A stretch of DNA of 12,409 bases from Pseudomonadota bacterium (lineage in GTDB: Bacteria; Pseudomonadota; Alphaproteobacteria; Rhizobiales; Rhizobiaceae). Position 1 is the stretch's first letter, and each line of letters starts with the position of its first letter. The notes under the pieces are model-generated. The model was not told the origin of the DNA. It did no database searches and saw nothing but the letters and a program-made list of their open reading frames with translations. A program made the translations under genes and the position numbers. Location of the stretch: assembly GCA_023388675.1 (NCBI GenBank), contig JAEWFU010000140.1, positions 1-12,409 on the forward strand, read 5' to 3'. Of this stretch, positions 6,514-11,173 are shown piece after piece.

Positions 6514-6542
6514 AGGCCCGCGCTCCCCGGCGCGGGCCTTTT
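6514..6542 (+). terminator. Rho-independent terminator of the PRC-barrel gene
   Basis: AGGCCCGCGC (6514-6523) and GCGCGGGCCT (6530-6539) form a perfect 10-base-pair stem with a six-base loop, followed by TTTT (6539-6542). It lies 22 bases after the stop codon. Confidence 0.92.
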
Positions 6543-6566
6543 ATATGCTCCCGATCGCAAAGAGGT

Positions 6567-6616
6567 GAACGATCACCGCTTCATTGTTCGATAATACAGA
6601 ACGGATCATCGCTTCA
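6567..6616 (+). promoter_or_regulatory. Direct repeat flanking a -10-like box, upstream of the dioxygenase operon
   Basis: GAACGATCACCGCTTCA (6567-6583) is repeated as GAACGGATCATCGCTTCA (6599-6616), with one insertion and one substitution, about three helical turns apart. Between them GATAAT (6590-6595) resembles a sigma-70 -10 box, and GTTC (6586-6589) with GAAC (6599-6602) forms an inverted pair. This looks like an operator-promoter region. No exact EcfG motif is present here. Confidence 0.5.
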
Positions 6617-6697
6617 CAGCAGGCTTTTCCCGGAACCCTTTTGCACGACATATGGTCCCAAGCGCCGCGATAGTGCGGCCGACAAAGGAGCCTGACC

Positions 6698-7633
6698 ATG
6701 CTCGACCAGATAAAGGGACTTCACCACGTAACTTCGCTGGCGCGCGACGCCAACGAGAACAATGACTTCTTCACGCACAAGCTCGGCCTTCGTCGGGTCA
6801 AGAAGACCGTCAACTTCGACGCACCGGATGTCTACCATCTCTACTATGCGGACGAATTCGGAACGCCCGGTTCGGTCATGACCTATTTTCCGTTCCCCGA
6901 TGCGGCGCGTGGCCGTCCGGGAACAGGCGAGGTTGGCATCACCGCCTTTTCGGTGCCCGAAGGCACACTCGCCTTTTGGGAGCAGCGCCTCGCCGGCGAA
7001 GGCGTGAACGGGCTGAAACGTTCAGAGCTGTTCGGCGAACAGCGGCTGACCTTCGAGGGCCCGGACGGGGACGGTTTCGCGCTCGTAGAGGCTCGTGACG
7101 ACAATCGCGCGCCGTGGACGAATGGCGGTGTCGGCAGCGACGAGGCGATCCGCGGCTTCCACTCGGTTTCCATGCGTCTGCAGGACGGTGGGGCGACGGC
7201 AGAGCTCCTGAAGTTCATGAACTACGAGGAGATCGATAAGACAGGTTCGGTGCGCCGCTTCGCGGTCAAGGGCGACAGCAACGGCGCCGATGTGATCGAC
7301 GTCGAGTCGTTGCCCGTCCTCGGTCATGCGAGACAAGGCGCGGGCTCGGTTCATCACGTCGCCTTTGCCGTCGAGAACCGCGCAAAGCAGCTCGAAGTCC
7401 GCAAGGCGCTGATGGAAACCGGTTATCAGGTTACGCCGGTGATCGATCGCGACTACTTCTGGGCGATCTACTTCCGCACGCCCGGCGGCGTCCTGTTCGA
7501 GGTTGCCACCAACGAGCCCGGCTTTGACCGCGACGAGGATACGAAGCATCTCGGCGAGGCCTTGAAGCTGCCATCTCAGCACGAGCATCTGAGGCCTTAT
7601 CTGGAGAGCCATCTCCAGCCGATAGAGGACTGA
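6698..7633 (+). CDS. Ring-cleaving dioxygenase of the VOC (glyoxalase/extradiol) superfamily, MhqE/MhqO-like
   Basis: The 311-residue protein consists of two VOC modules (about 5-140 and 152-285). The metal-binding pattern of the family is visible: GLHHVTS (H9/H10), SVHHVAFAVEN (H219/H220) and LFEVATNEPGF (E268). Relatives such as MhqO and MhqE of Bacillus open the ring of hydroquinone- or catechol-type compounds. The true substrate here is not shown. AAGGAG seven bases upstream supports ATG 6698. The stop is four bases before the MhqD-like hydrolase gene, reproducing the dioxygenase-hydrolase pairing known from mhqED, which strengthens the detoxification reading. The upstream direct repeats (6567-6616) suggest control by a dedicated regulator that is not encoded in this window. 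Confidence 0.88.
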   Translation: MLDQIKGLHHVTSLARDANENNDFFTHKLGLRRVKKTVNFDAPDVYHLYYADEFGTPGSVMTYFPFPDAARGRPGTGEVGITAFSVPEGTLAFWEQRLAGEGVNGLKRSELFGEQRLTFEGPDGDGFALVEARDDNRAPWTNGGVGSDEAIRGFHSVSMRLQDGGATAELLKFMNYEEIDKTGSVRRFAVKGDSNGADVIDVESLPVLGHARQGAGSVHHVAFAVENRAKQLEVRKALMETGYQVTPVIDRDYFWAIYFRTPGGVLFEVATNEPGFDRDEDTKHLGEALKLPSQHEHLRPYLESHLQPIED

Positions 7634-7637
7634 GGCG

Positions 7638-8258
7638 ATGACGATTGACGCATACATCCACAAGGCCGCCGGGGGAGAACCCGGCGGTCCCCTCCTCTTC
7701 GTGTTCCACGGAACGGGCGCGGACGAAAACCAGTTCCTGGGTCTCGGTCGCGAGCTGTTGCTCGCGGCGACCGTCGTCGCGCCGCGCGGAGACGTCTCCG
7801 AACATGGCGCGGCCCGCTACTTCCGCCGCACCGGCGAAGGCGTCTACGACATGGACGATCTTGCGCGCGCGACGCGGAAGATGGTCGAGTTCGTTCGTGC
7901 CCACGTGGACGAGAAGAAGCCCTCGGCGGTTTTTGGTCTCGGCTATTCGAACGGTGCCAATATCCTGGCCTCGGTTCTGTTTGCCGCACCCGGCCTTTTC
8001 GACAAGGCCGTGCTGATGCACCCGCTTATCCCGTTCGAGCCGCAGGTGGACGGCACGCTCGCCGGAACCGGTGTGCTGGTGACCGCCGGGCGCCGCGATC
8101 CGATATGTCCGCCGGAGCTGACACAAAAACTGGAGAACGACTTGCGGAAATTGGAAGCCGCGGTGGAGCTCCTGTGGCATGAAGGCGGCCACGAGATACG
8201 CCAGCCGGAAATTCTGGGCGCCGAGGCATTCCTGTCCGCAGCGACGGCAAAGGTATGA
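7638..8258 (+). CDS. Alpha/beta hydrolase, phospholipase/carboxylesterase family, MhqD-like
   Basis: The 206-residue cytoplasmic protein has the compact fold of the carboxylesterase/phospholipase family. The oxyanion segment is FHGTGADE (23-30), the nucleophile elbow is GYSNGA with S104, and D154 (GRRDPICPP) and H185 (HEGGHEI) complete the triad. It matches the MhqD/YodD type, which in Bacillus accompanies ring-cleaving dioxygenases in resistance to quinones and hydroquinones; it may hydrolyse ring-cleavage products, but this is inferred. It starts four bases after the dioxygenase stop and its own stop lies ten bases before the acetyltransferase start, so the three genes form one operon. Length is normal and all catalytic residues are present. 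Confidence 0.88.
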   Translation: MTIDAYIHKAAGGEPGGPLLFVFHGTGADENQFLGLGRELLLAATVVAPRGDVSEHGAARYFRRTGEGVYDMDDLARATRKMVEFVRAHVDEKKPSAVFGLGYSNGANILASVLFAAPGLFDKAVLMHPLIPFEPQVDGTLAGTGVLVTAGRRDPICPPELTQKLENDLRKLEAAVELLWHEGGHEIRQPEILGAEAFLSAATAKV

Positions 8259-8268
8259 GGAGAGCTAC

Positions 8269-8565
8269 ATGACCGATGAAACCAGGATCGAACTCGAGGA
8301 CAACGGCGCCAAGGGCCGCTACGTCGTCAAGGGGCCGGACGGCGCCGAGGCGGAGATGACCTTCACCAAGGTCGGCGAACATCAGCTCATCATCGACCAT
8401 ACCGAAGTGCCGGACGCGTTCCGCGGCCAGGGCGTCGGCGCGCGGCTGGTCATGCGGGCGGTCGAGGACGCGCGGGCAGCCGGAAAGACGATCATTCCAC
8501 TTTGCCCCTTCGCCGCCGCGCAGTTCCGGCGCCATCCGGAATGGGCGGACGTCCTGAAGAAATAG
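8269..8565 (+). CDS. Small GNAT-family N-acetyltransferase (YidJ/NATD1-like)
   Basis: The 98-residue protein is a minimal GNAT domain. It contains the family's short core: a strand with HTEVPDAFRGQGVGARLV (44-61), whose RGQGVGARL forms the acetyl-CoA pyrophosphate loop, then AVEDARAAGKTIIPLCPFAAAQFRRHPEW (65-92), typical of the YidJ/NATD1 subgroup. The substrate of this group is not established. ATG 8269 is chosen because GAGGAGAG lies just upstream, overlapping the end of the hydrolase gene, and homology begins at once; an upstream in-frame ATG at 8179 lies inside the hydrolase gene. It is the last gene of the dioxygenase operon. The TRAP permease remnant begins in the same frame immediately after its stop codon. 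Confidence 0.86.
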   Translation: MTDETRIELEDNGAKGRYVVKGPDGAEAEMTFTKVGEHQLIIDHTEVPDAFRGQGVGARLVMRAVEDARAAGKTIIPLCPFAAAQFRRHPEWADVLKK

Positions 8566-8815
8566 GTCGAGGCCTTCAAGTTCGGCCTCGCCGCCTTCGT
8601 CGCGCCGCACATGTTCTTCTATTCGCAGGCACTGCTTATGCAGGGATCGTGGCCTGAGATCGTGCTTGTGTTCGCCACTGCGTGCCTTGGCGTCTACCTG
8701 CTTTCGGCAGCCGTATAGGCATGGTTCTTCGGTCCGCTCAAGGTAGTCATGCGGGTGCCGCTGTTCATTGGAGCGCTGGCGATGTTCAAGGGCGGTCTGG
8801 CGACGGACATTGCGC
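8566..8815 (+). pseudogene. Remnant of a TRAP transporter fused permease (4TM/12TM family), C-terminal end only
   Basis: Reading from base 8566 gives a hydrophobic stretch that begins FKFGLAAFVAPHMFFYSQAL and continues LLMQGSWPEIVLVFATACLG, which I recognise as the end of a TRAP fused permease. An in-frame TAG at 8716-8718 replaces what is normally a glutamine codon. The same frame then continues AWFFGPLKVVMRVPLFIGAL and MFKGGLATDI, the family's last helices. Everything before this end is missing: the remnant starts directly after the acetyltransferase stop codon. It has no start codon or promoter of its own and is dead. The deletion breakpoint must lie at or very near 8565. Confidence 0.8.
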
Positions 8816-8828
8816 CCGCCGTCCACAC

Positions 8829-8854
8829 GGAACCATTTACCCCGCAATTCCGTT
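8829..8854 (+). promoter_or_regulatory. EcfG-type promoter of the second DUF883-like gene
   Basis: GGAAC (8829-8833), a 17-base spacer and CGTT (8851-8854) match exactly. It lies just after the TRAP remnant and about 72 bases before ATG 8927. Confidence 0.8.
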
Positions 8855-8926
8855 GCCAGAGCAAGCCAGCCGCCGCATTCCAGCGGCGTCTTGACGCTGA
8901 CCCTTTCAGGCACGGAGTTTCCCAGC

Positions 8927-9241
8927 ATGGCGCCCTTTTCAAGACACCAGTCCTCCCTCGATCTCCATCAGGAAATCGCAACGCTGCGCAAGGAAGTCGC
9001 GGCTCTCGGAAAGGCTATGTCCAGGCAAGGCAGCAGCGCCTATCGCGATACCCGCGACCAGGCCACTGATTTCTATGCAGACCTCGCTGATCGCATATCG
9101 GATGTAATGCCCGTCATTCGGCGGCGAGCGCATGATTTCGAGGAAACGATCCGCGCAAATCCGACGCGGACCGTTGCAGTTGTCGGGCTGGTGGCGCTGA
9201 CGGTTGCCGCAGCCGCAGTGCTGGGAAGCCGGCGCCGATAG
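8927..9241 (+). CDS. Second DUF883/YqjD-like C-tail-anchored membrane protein
   Basis: The 104-residue protein has the same plan as the one at 3129: a helical coiled-coil part (HQEIATLRKEVAALGKAM, 14-31), a middle helix with RDQATDFYADLADRISDV, and a C-terminal transmembrane anchor at about 83-99 ending in SRRR. Sequence identity to the first copy is low, so they are old paralogues. In E. coli the family binds ribosomes at the inner membrane in stationary phase. ATG 8927 is supported by GGAG nine bases upstream; the reading from 8768 would precede the promoter. It has its own exact EcfG promoter at 8829-8854. A GC-rich inverted repeat (9228-9248) spans its stop codon, in the space before the convergent GlsB-type gene. 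Confidence 0.82.
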   Translation: MAPFSRHQSSLDLHQEIATLRKEVAALGKAMSRQGSSAYRDTRDQATDFYADLADRISDVMPVIRRRAHDFEETIRANPTRTVAVVGLVALTVAAAAVLGSRRR

Positions 9242-9248
9242 CGCCGGC
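9228..9248. repeat. Inverted repeat between convergent genes
   Basis: GCCGGCGC (9228-9235) and GCGCCGGC (9241-9248) form a perfect 8-base-pair stem with a five-base loop over the stop codon of the second DUF883-like gene. No T-run follows on either strand, so it is not a standard terminator, though it could slow polymerase from both sides. Confidence 0.55.
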
Positions 9249-9254
9249 GCAAGG

Positions 9255-9509
9255 CTAGGCCTGCTTGATGAGTCTGATCAGCACCAGCAGGATCACCGCG
9301 CCAATCGTGGCGTGGATGATCGCGGCGATAACGCCGCTGCCGAGGCTGATGCCAAGCGCGGGAAACAGAAAACCGGCAATGAACGCGCCGACGATGCCGA
9401 CGACGATATTGCCGAGCAGGCCGAAACCGTAGCCCTTGACCAACTGGCCCGCCAGCCAGCCGGCAACCGCACCGATAAGGATGAAGACGATAAGACTTTC
9501 AATGCCCAT
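9255..9509 (-). CDS. GlsB/YeaQ/YmgE family small membrane protein (transglycosylase-associated)
   Basis: The 84-residue protein is almost entirely hydrophobic, with about three transmembrane helices and the glycine-rich signature of the family: GAVAGWLAGQLVKGYGFGLLGNIVVGIVGAFIAGF in segments at residues 14-47, then GSGVIAAIIHATIGAVILLVLIRLI at the end. Members in enteric bacteria belong to stationary-phase and stress regulons; the name transglycosylase-associated is historical and no enzymatic activity is shown. AGGAGG nine bases upstream supports ATG 9509 over the longer reading from 9545. A near-match to the EcfG promoter lies upstream at 9597-9572. It is convergent with the second DUF883-like gene and its upstream side is bounded by the IS3 fragment. 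Confidence 0.88.
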   Translation of the reverse strand: MGIESLIVFILIGAVAGWLAGQLVKGYGFGLLGNIVVGIVGAFIAGFLFPALGISLGSGVIAAIIHATIGAVILLVLIRLIKQA

Positions 9510-9571
9510 GATTCGGGGCCTCCTCTCCTGAGACGAACGGATCATGTACCCATGCGCAGACTCTGTCCAGC

Positions 9572-9597
9572 ATCGCCCTACGGTGATGTCGTGTTCC
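9572..9597 (-). promoter_or_regulatory. Possible EcfG-type promoter of the GlsB-type gene (one mismatch)
   Basis: On the minus strand GGAAC (9597-9593), a 17-base spacer and CGAT (9575-9572) differ from the consensus at one -10 base. It points at the GlsB-type gene, about 62 bases from its start. Confidence 0.35.
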
Positions 9598-9696
9598 CGA
9601 AACCGTGCGGCGGAACGGCGCAGTCGTTCTTGGTCTGCCCCCTGAAAAGTGGTCCTCCCTGAAGTAGGCTATTGAGCCATTGGAGAGGACGTTGGA

Positions 9697-9975
9697 ATGC
9701 CCCAGAAGAAGCATAAGCCCGAAGAGATCGTCGCGAAGCTGCGCCAGGTCGATGTTCTGCTGTCGCAAGGAAGATCGGTTGGCGAGGCGGTTCGCACGAT
9801 CGGCGTGACGCAGTTCACGTATTATCGCTGGCGCAAGGAGTTCGGCGGCCTGAAGGGCGATCAGGTGAAGCGGCTGAAAGAACTCGAGAAAGAGAATGAC
9901 CGGCTGCGCAAGGCTGTGTCGGACCTCACGCTCGAGAAGCTGATCCTGAAAGAGGCTGCCTCGGGAAACTATTGA
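9697..9975 (+). CDS. IS3-family transposase OrfA
   Basis: The 92-residue protein is the DNA-binding OrfA of an IS3/IS407-type element. It begins PQKKHKPEEIVAKLRQVDVL, has a helix-turn-helix at about 25-50 (SVGEAVRTIGVTQFTYYRWRKEF) and a leucine-zipper-like helix at about 58-85 (VKRLKELEKENDRLRKAVSDL), and ends in LILKEAASGNY. It is full length. In intact elements OrfA is joined to the catalytic OrfB by frameshifting; here OrfB is cut short, so OrfA alone would at most bind the element's ends. Confidence 0.9.
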   Translation: MPQKKHKPEEIVAKLRQVDVLLSQGRSVGEAVRTIGVTQFTYYRWRKEFGGLKGDQVKRLKELEKENDRLRKAVSDLTLEKLILKEAASGNY

Positions 9976-10037
9976 GCCCCGCCCGTCGCCGTCGCTGCGT
10001 CGACCATGTCGTGGCGAAGTTCTCCGTCTCGGAGCGG
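9972..10037 (+). pseudogene. 5' remnant of IS3-family orfB (transposase catalytic subunit)
   Basis: From TTG 9972 about 22 codons match the usual start of OrfB (SPARRRRCVDHVV, then SVSER). The expected RACRVLGQHRSTQR continuation is absent and unrelated sequence follows. None of the DDE motif residues remain. Confidence 0.72.
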
Positions 10038-10270
10038 TTTGGTGGGACAGGGCTAGCCACTATGCTTGAAGGCCGACGTTCTTGCAGGATATCGGTTTGC
10101 TCGTCGATTTCCCTGCAAGACGCGAATTCTCTACGATCGGGGTTCGGCACGGTGAGCACCGCGTCCCTTCCTCCGAATGCACTCAATTCAGGGTAGACAG
10201 CATTTGAATGGCGCAGAGGCGACCATCAGATCCGCCACGGCTTCCTCTAGCGTCGCTGAGGCTGGTGAGT

Positions 10271-10284
10271 TTGCGCTGAAACAA
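10271..10284 (+). promoter_or_regulatory. Candidate NnrR/Fnr-type binding site with downstream -10-like box
   Basis: TTGCG-CTGA-AACAA has the TTG-N8-CAA spacing of Fnr/NnrR sites, and the outer bases TTTG/CAAA are symmetric. GATACA (10305-10310) could be the -10 box of an activator-dependent promoter starting near 10317-10319. One half-site departs from NnrR consensus, so this is tentative. Confidence 0.35.
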
Positions 10285-10319
10285 AGAGGCACTGGACAGG
10301 GGCTGATACATGAGTTGGA

Positions 10320-10345
10320 GGACGAGGAAGTTGATTCCTTCGTCC
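10320..10345 (+). promoter_or_regulatory. Hairpin upstream of the small membrane protein
   Basis: GGACGAGGAA (10320-10329) pairs with TTCCTTCGTCC (10335-10345) through one bulged base, with a five-base loop. There is no T-run. If transcription starts near 10318 this would be the 5' end of the message. Confidence 0.45.
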
Positions 10346-10389
10346 CCCGCCACGGGGTGAGTGATCACTTCAATTCATGGAGATTCCCG

Positions 10390-10518
10390 ATGAGCCGACA
10401 GTTTTCCCGCTCTGACCATAAGCCACGATCTACCGAAGGTTCGACGTTGGTGCCGATGCTCGTATGGGGTCTCTCCCTCTGCATCGTCGGCATGGCGGCT
10501 GTCGTCGCCTTCGTCTGA
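10390..10518 (+). CDS. 42-residue single-pass membrane protein preceding pseudoazurin-nirK
   Basis: The product has a polar basic N-terminus (MSRQFSRSDHKPRSTEGS) and one transmembrane helix covering about residues 19-42 (TLVPMLVWGLSLCIVGMAAV then VAFV), which runs to the C-terminus. GGAGA at 10379-10383, six bases upstream, supports ATG 10390; the same frame extends back to 10177 but without ribosome binding site or homology. I do not recognise a family and there are no cysteine or histidine pairs suggesting metal binding. Its position ahead of pseudoazurin and nirK on the same strand suggests a role near the nitrite reduction pathway, or a membrane tether, but this is inference only. An EcfG promoter follows 50 bases after its stop. 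Confidence 0.65.
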   Translation: MSRQFSRSDHKPRSTEGSTLVPMLVWGLSLCIVGMAAVVAFV

Positions 10519-10567
10519 CGAGCCCGCGCGCTCCAGACTTCGAAAGCAGGGCTCACCTATCAATAAC

Positions 10568-10592
10568 GGAACAATCAACTTTTTGTGTCGTT
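10568..10592 (+). promoter_or_regulatory. EcfG-type promoter of pseudoazurin-nirK
   Basis: GGAAC (10568-10572), a 16-base spacer and CGTT (10589-10592) match exactly, 61 bases upstream of the pseudoazurin ATG. The predicted start near 10599 leaves a leader of about 55 bases. It suggests stress sigma control of a denitrification electron carrier. Confidence 0.75.
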
Positions 10593-10653
10593 GCACCGCA
10601 TGTGCGTCGGCATTGGCGCAAGCCGCCTGAACAAAACTAGCAGGAGAATTATC

Positions 10654-11100
10654 ATGATCCGATTCACTTCCATCGCGCTGGCAGCAGGCCTTTCGCTCAC
10701 CATGCTGAGCGCCGCTCAAGCTGCGGAGCATGAGGTGCGGATGCTTAACAAGGGGCCCGAGGGTCAACCGATGCAGTTCGACCCGGCGTTCCTCAAGATC
10801 GAGCCGGGCGACACCGTGAAGTTCGTTGCGACAGACAAGGGTCATAATGCGGAAACGATCCTGGAGATGATCCCCGAGCGCGCAGAGACCTGGAAGGGAA
10901 AGATCAACGAAGAGATCACGGTCACGTTTAATGAAGAGGGCATCTATGGCTACAAGTGCATGCCGCACTTCGCAATGGGCATGGTGGGGATCATCCAGGT
11001 AGGTGACGATGTCTCGAACTTAGATTCTGCAGAGACTGCCAAGCTCCCCGGCCGCGCCAAGCCGCGCATGGCTGAACTGATCGCCCAGATTAGCGATTAA
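10654..11100 (+). CDS. Pseudoazurin, periplasmic type I copper electron carrier
   Basis: The 148-residue precursor has a Sec signal peptide (1-24, cleavage after AQAA) and a cupredoxin domain. The copper ligands are H64 (GHNAE), C102, H105 and M110 (KCMPHFAMGM); taking E25 as mature residue 1 they become H40, C78, H81 and M86, exactly the pseudoazurin numbering. It carries single electrons in the periplasm and is the classic donor to copper nitrite reductase, which is encoded 73 bases downstream. AGGAGA seven bases upstream supports ATG 10654. The C-terminal extension (LPGRAKPRMAELIAQ) is the usual helical tail. An exact EcfG promoter lies upstream, and a strong hairpin (11132-11155) separates it from nirK. 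All ligands are intact. Confidence 0.95.
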   Translation: MIRFTSIALAAGLSLTMLSAAQAAEHEVRMLNKGPEGQPMQFDPAFLKIEPGDTVKFVATDKGHNAETILEMIPERAETWKGKINEEITVTFNEEGIYGYKCMPHFAMGMVGIIQVGDDVSNLDSAETAKLPGRAKPRMAELIAQISD

Positions 11101-11131
11101 GGTAGTCCTTTCATCCGGTTGCCCTAGCTTT

Positions 11132-11155
11132 GCCGGTCCTCAGAAGAGGGCTGGC
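11132..11155 (+). promoter_or_regulatory. Stable intercistronic hairpin between pseudoazurin and nirK
   Basis: GCCGGTCCTC (11132-11141) and GAGGGCTGGC (11146-11155) pair over all 10 positions (two G-U pairs) with an AGAA tetraloop. No T-run follows, so readthrough into nirK is expected. It may protect the pseudoazurin message or set the ratio of the two proteins. Confidence 0.6.
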
Positions 11156-11173
11156 CACACCCTGGAGATATAC

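Larger units (their letters stand above)
9631..10037 (+). mobile_element. Truncated IS3-family (IS407-like) insertion sequence
   Basis: The left end is probably at about 9631, where TGGTCTGCCCCCTGAAAAG resembles the terminal repeats of this group. An intact orfA follows (9697-9975), and orfB begins at TTG 9972, overlapping the orfA stop. The orfB product reads SPARRRRCVDHVVAKFSVSER and then leaves the family sequence at about 10037. No matching right end was found downstream, so roughly two thirds of the element, including the DDE catalytic core, is gone and it cannot move by itself. Confidence 0.75.
10038..10389. other. Gap without recognised gene between IS remnant and nitrite reductase module
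   Basis: I see no convincing gene here. Frames on both strands are short and lack family resemblance or ribosome binding sites. It holds an inverted repeat, CTTGCAGG/CCTGCAAG (10081-10088 and 10112-10119, 23-base loop), a candidate Crp/Fnr-type site (10271-10284), a hairpin (10320-10345) and a palindrome, AGTGATCACT (10360-10369). The first half may be debris left by the IS truncation; the second half looks like the control region of the gene at 10390. Confidence 0.5.

Noticed and set aside
8026..8928. 300-codon minus-strand frame across the hydrolase, acetyltransferase and TRAP remnant
   Set aside because: It is antisense to three recognised coding stretches, has unusual composition and shows no motif.
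9926..10186. 86-codon minus-strand frame over the IS3 break point
   Set aside because: It runs across the orfA/orfB remnant and into unrelated sequence, so it cannot be one ancestral gene. No motif or ribosome binding site recognised.
10177..10389. N-terminal extension of the small membrane protein to 113 residues
   Set aside because: No ribosome binding site at 10177, low-complexity polar sequence, and regulatory-looking elements fall inside it; GGAGA supports the start at 10390.
10520..10554. GAGCCC/GGGCTC inverted repeat after the small membrane protein as a terminator
   Set aside because: Only six pairs, a 23-base loop and no T-run.
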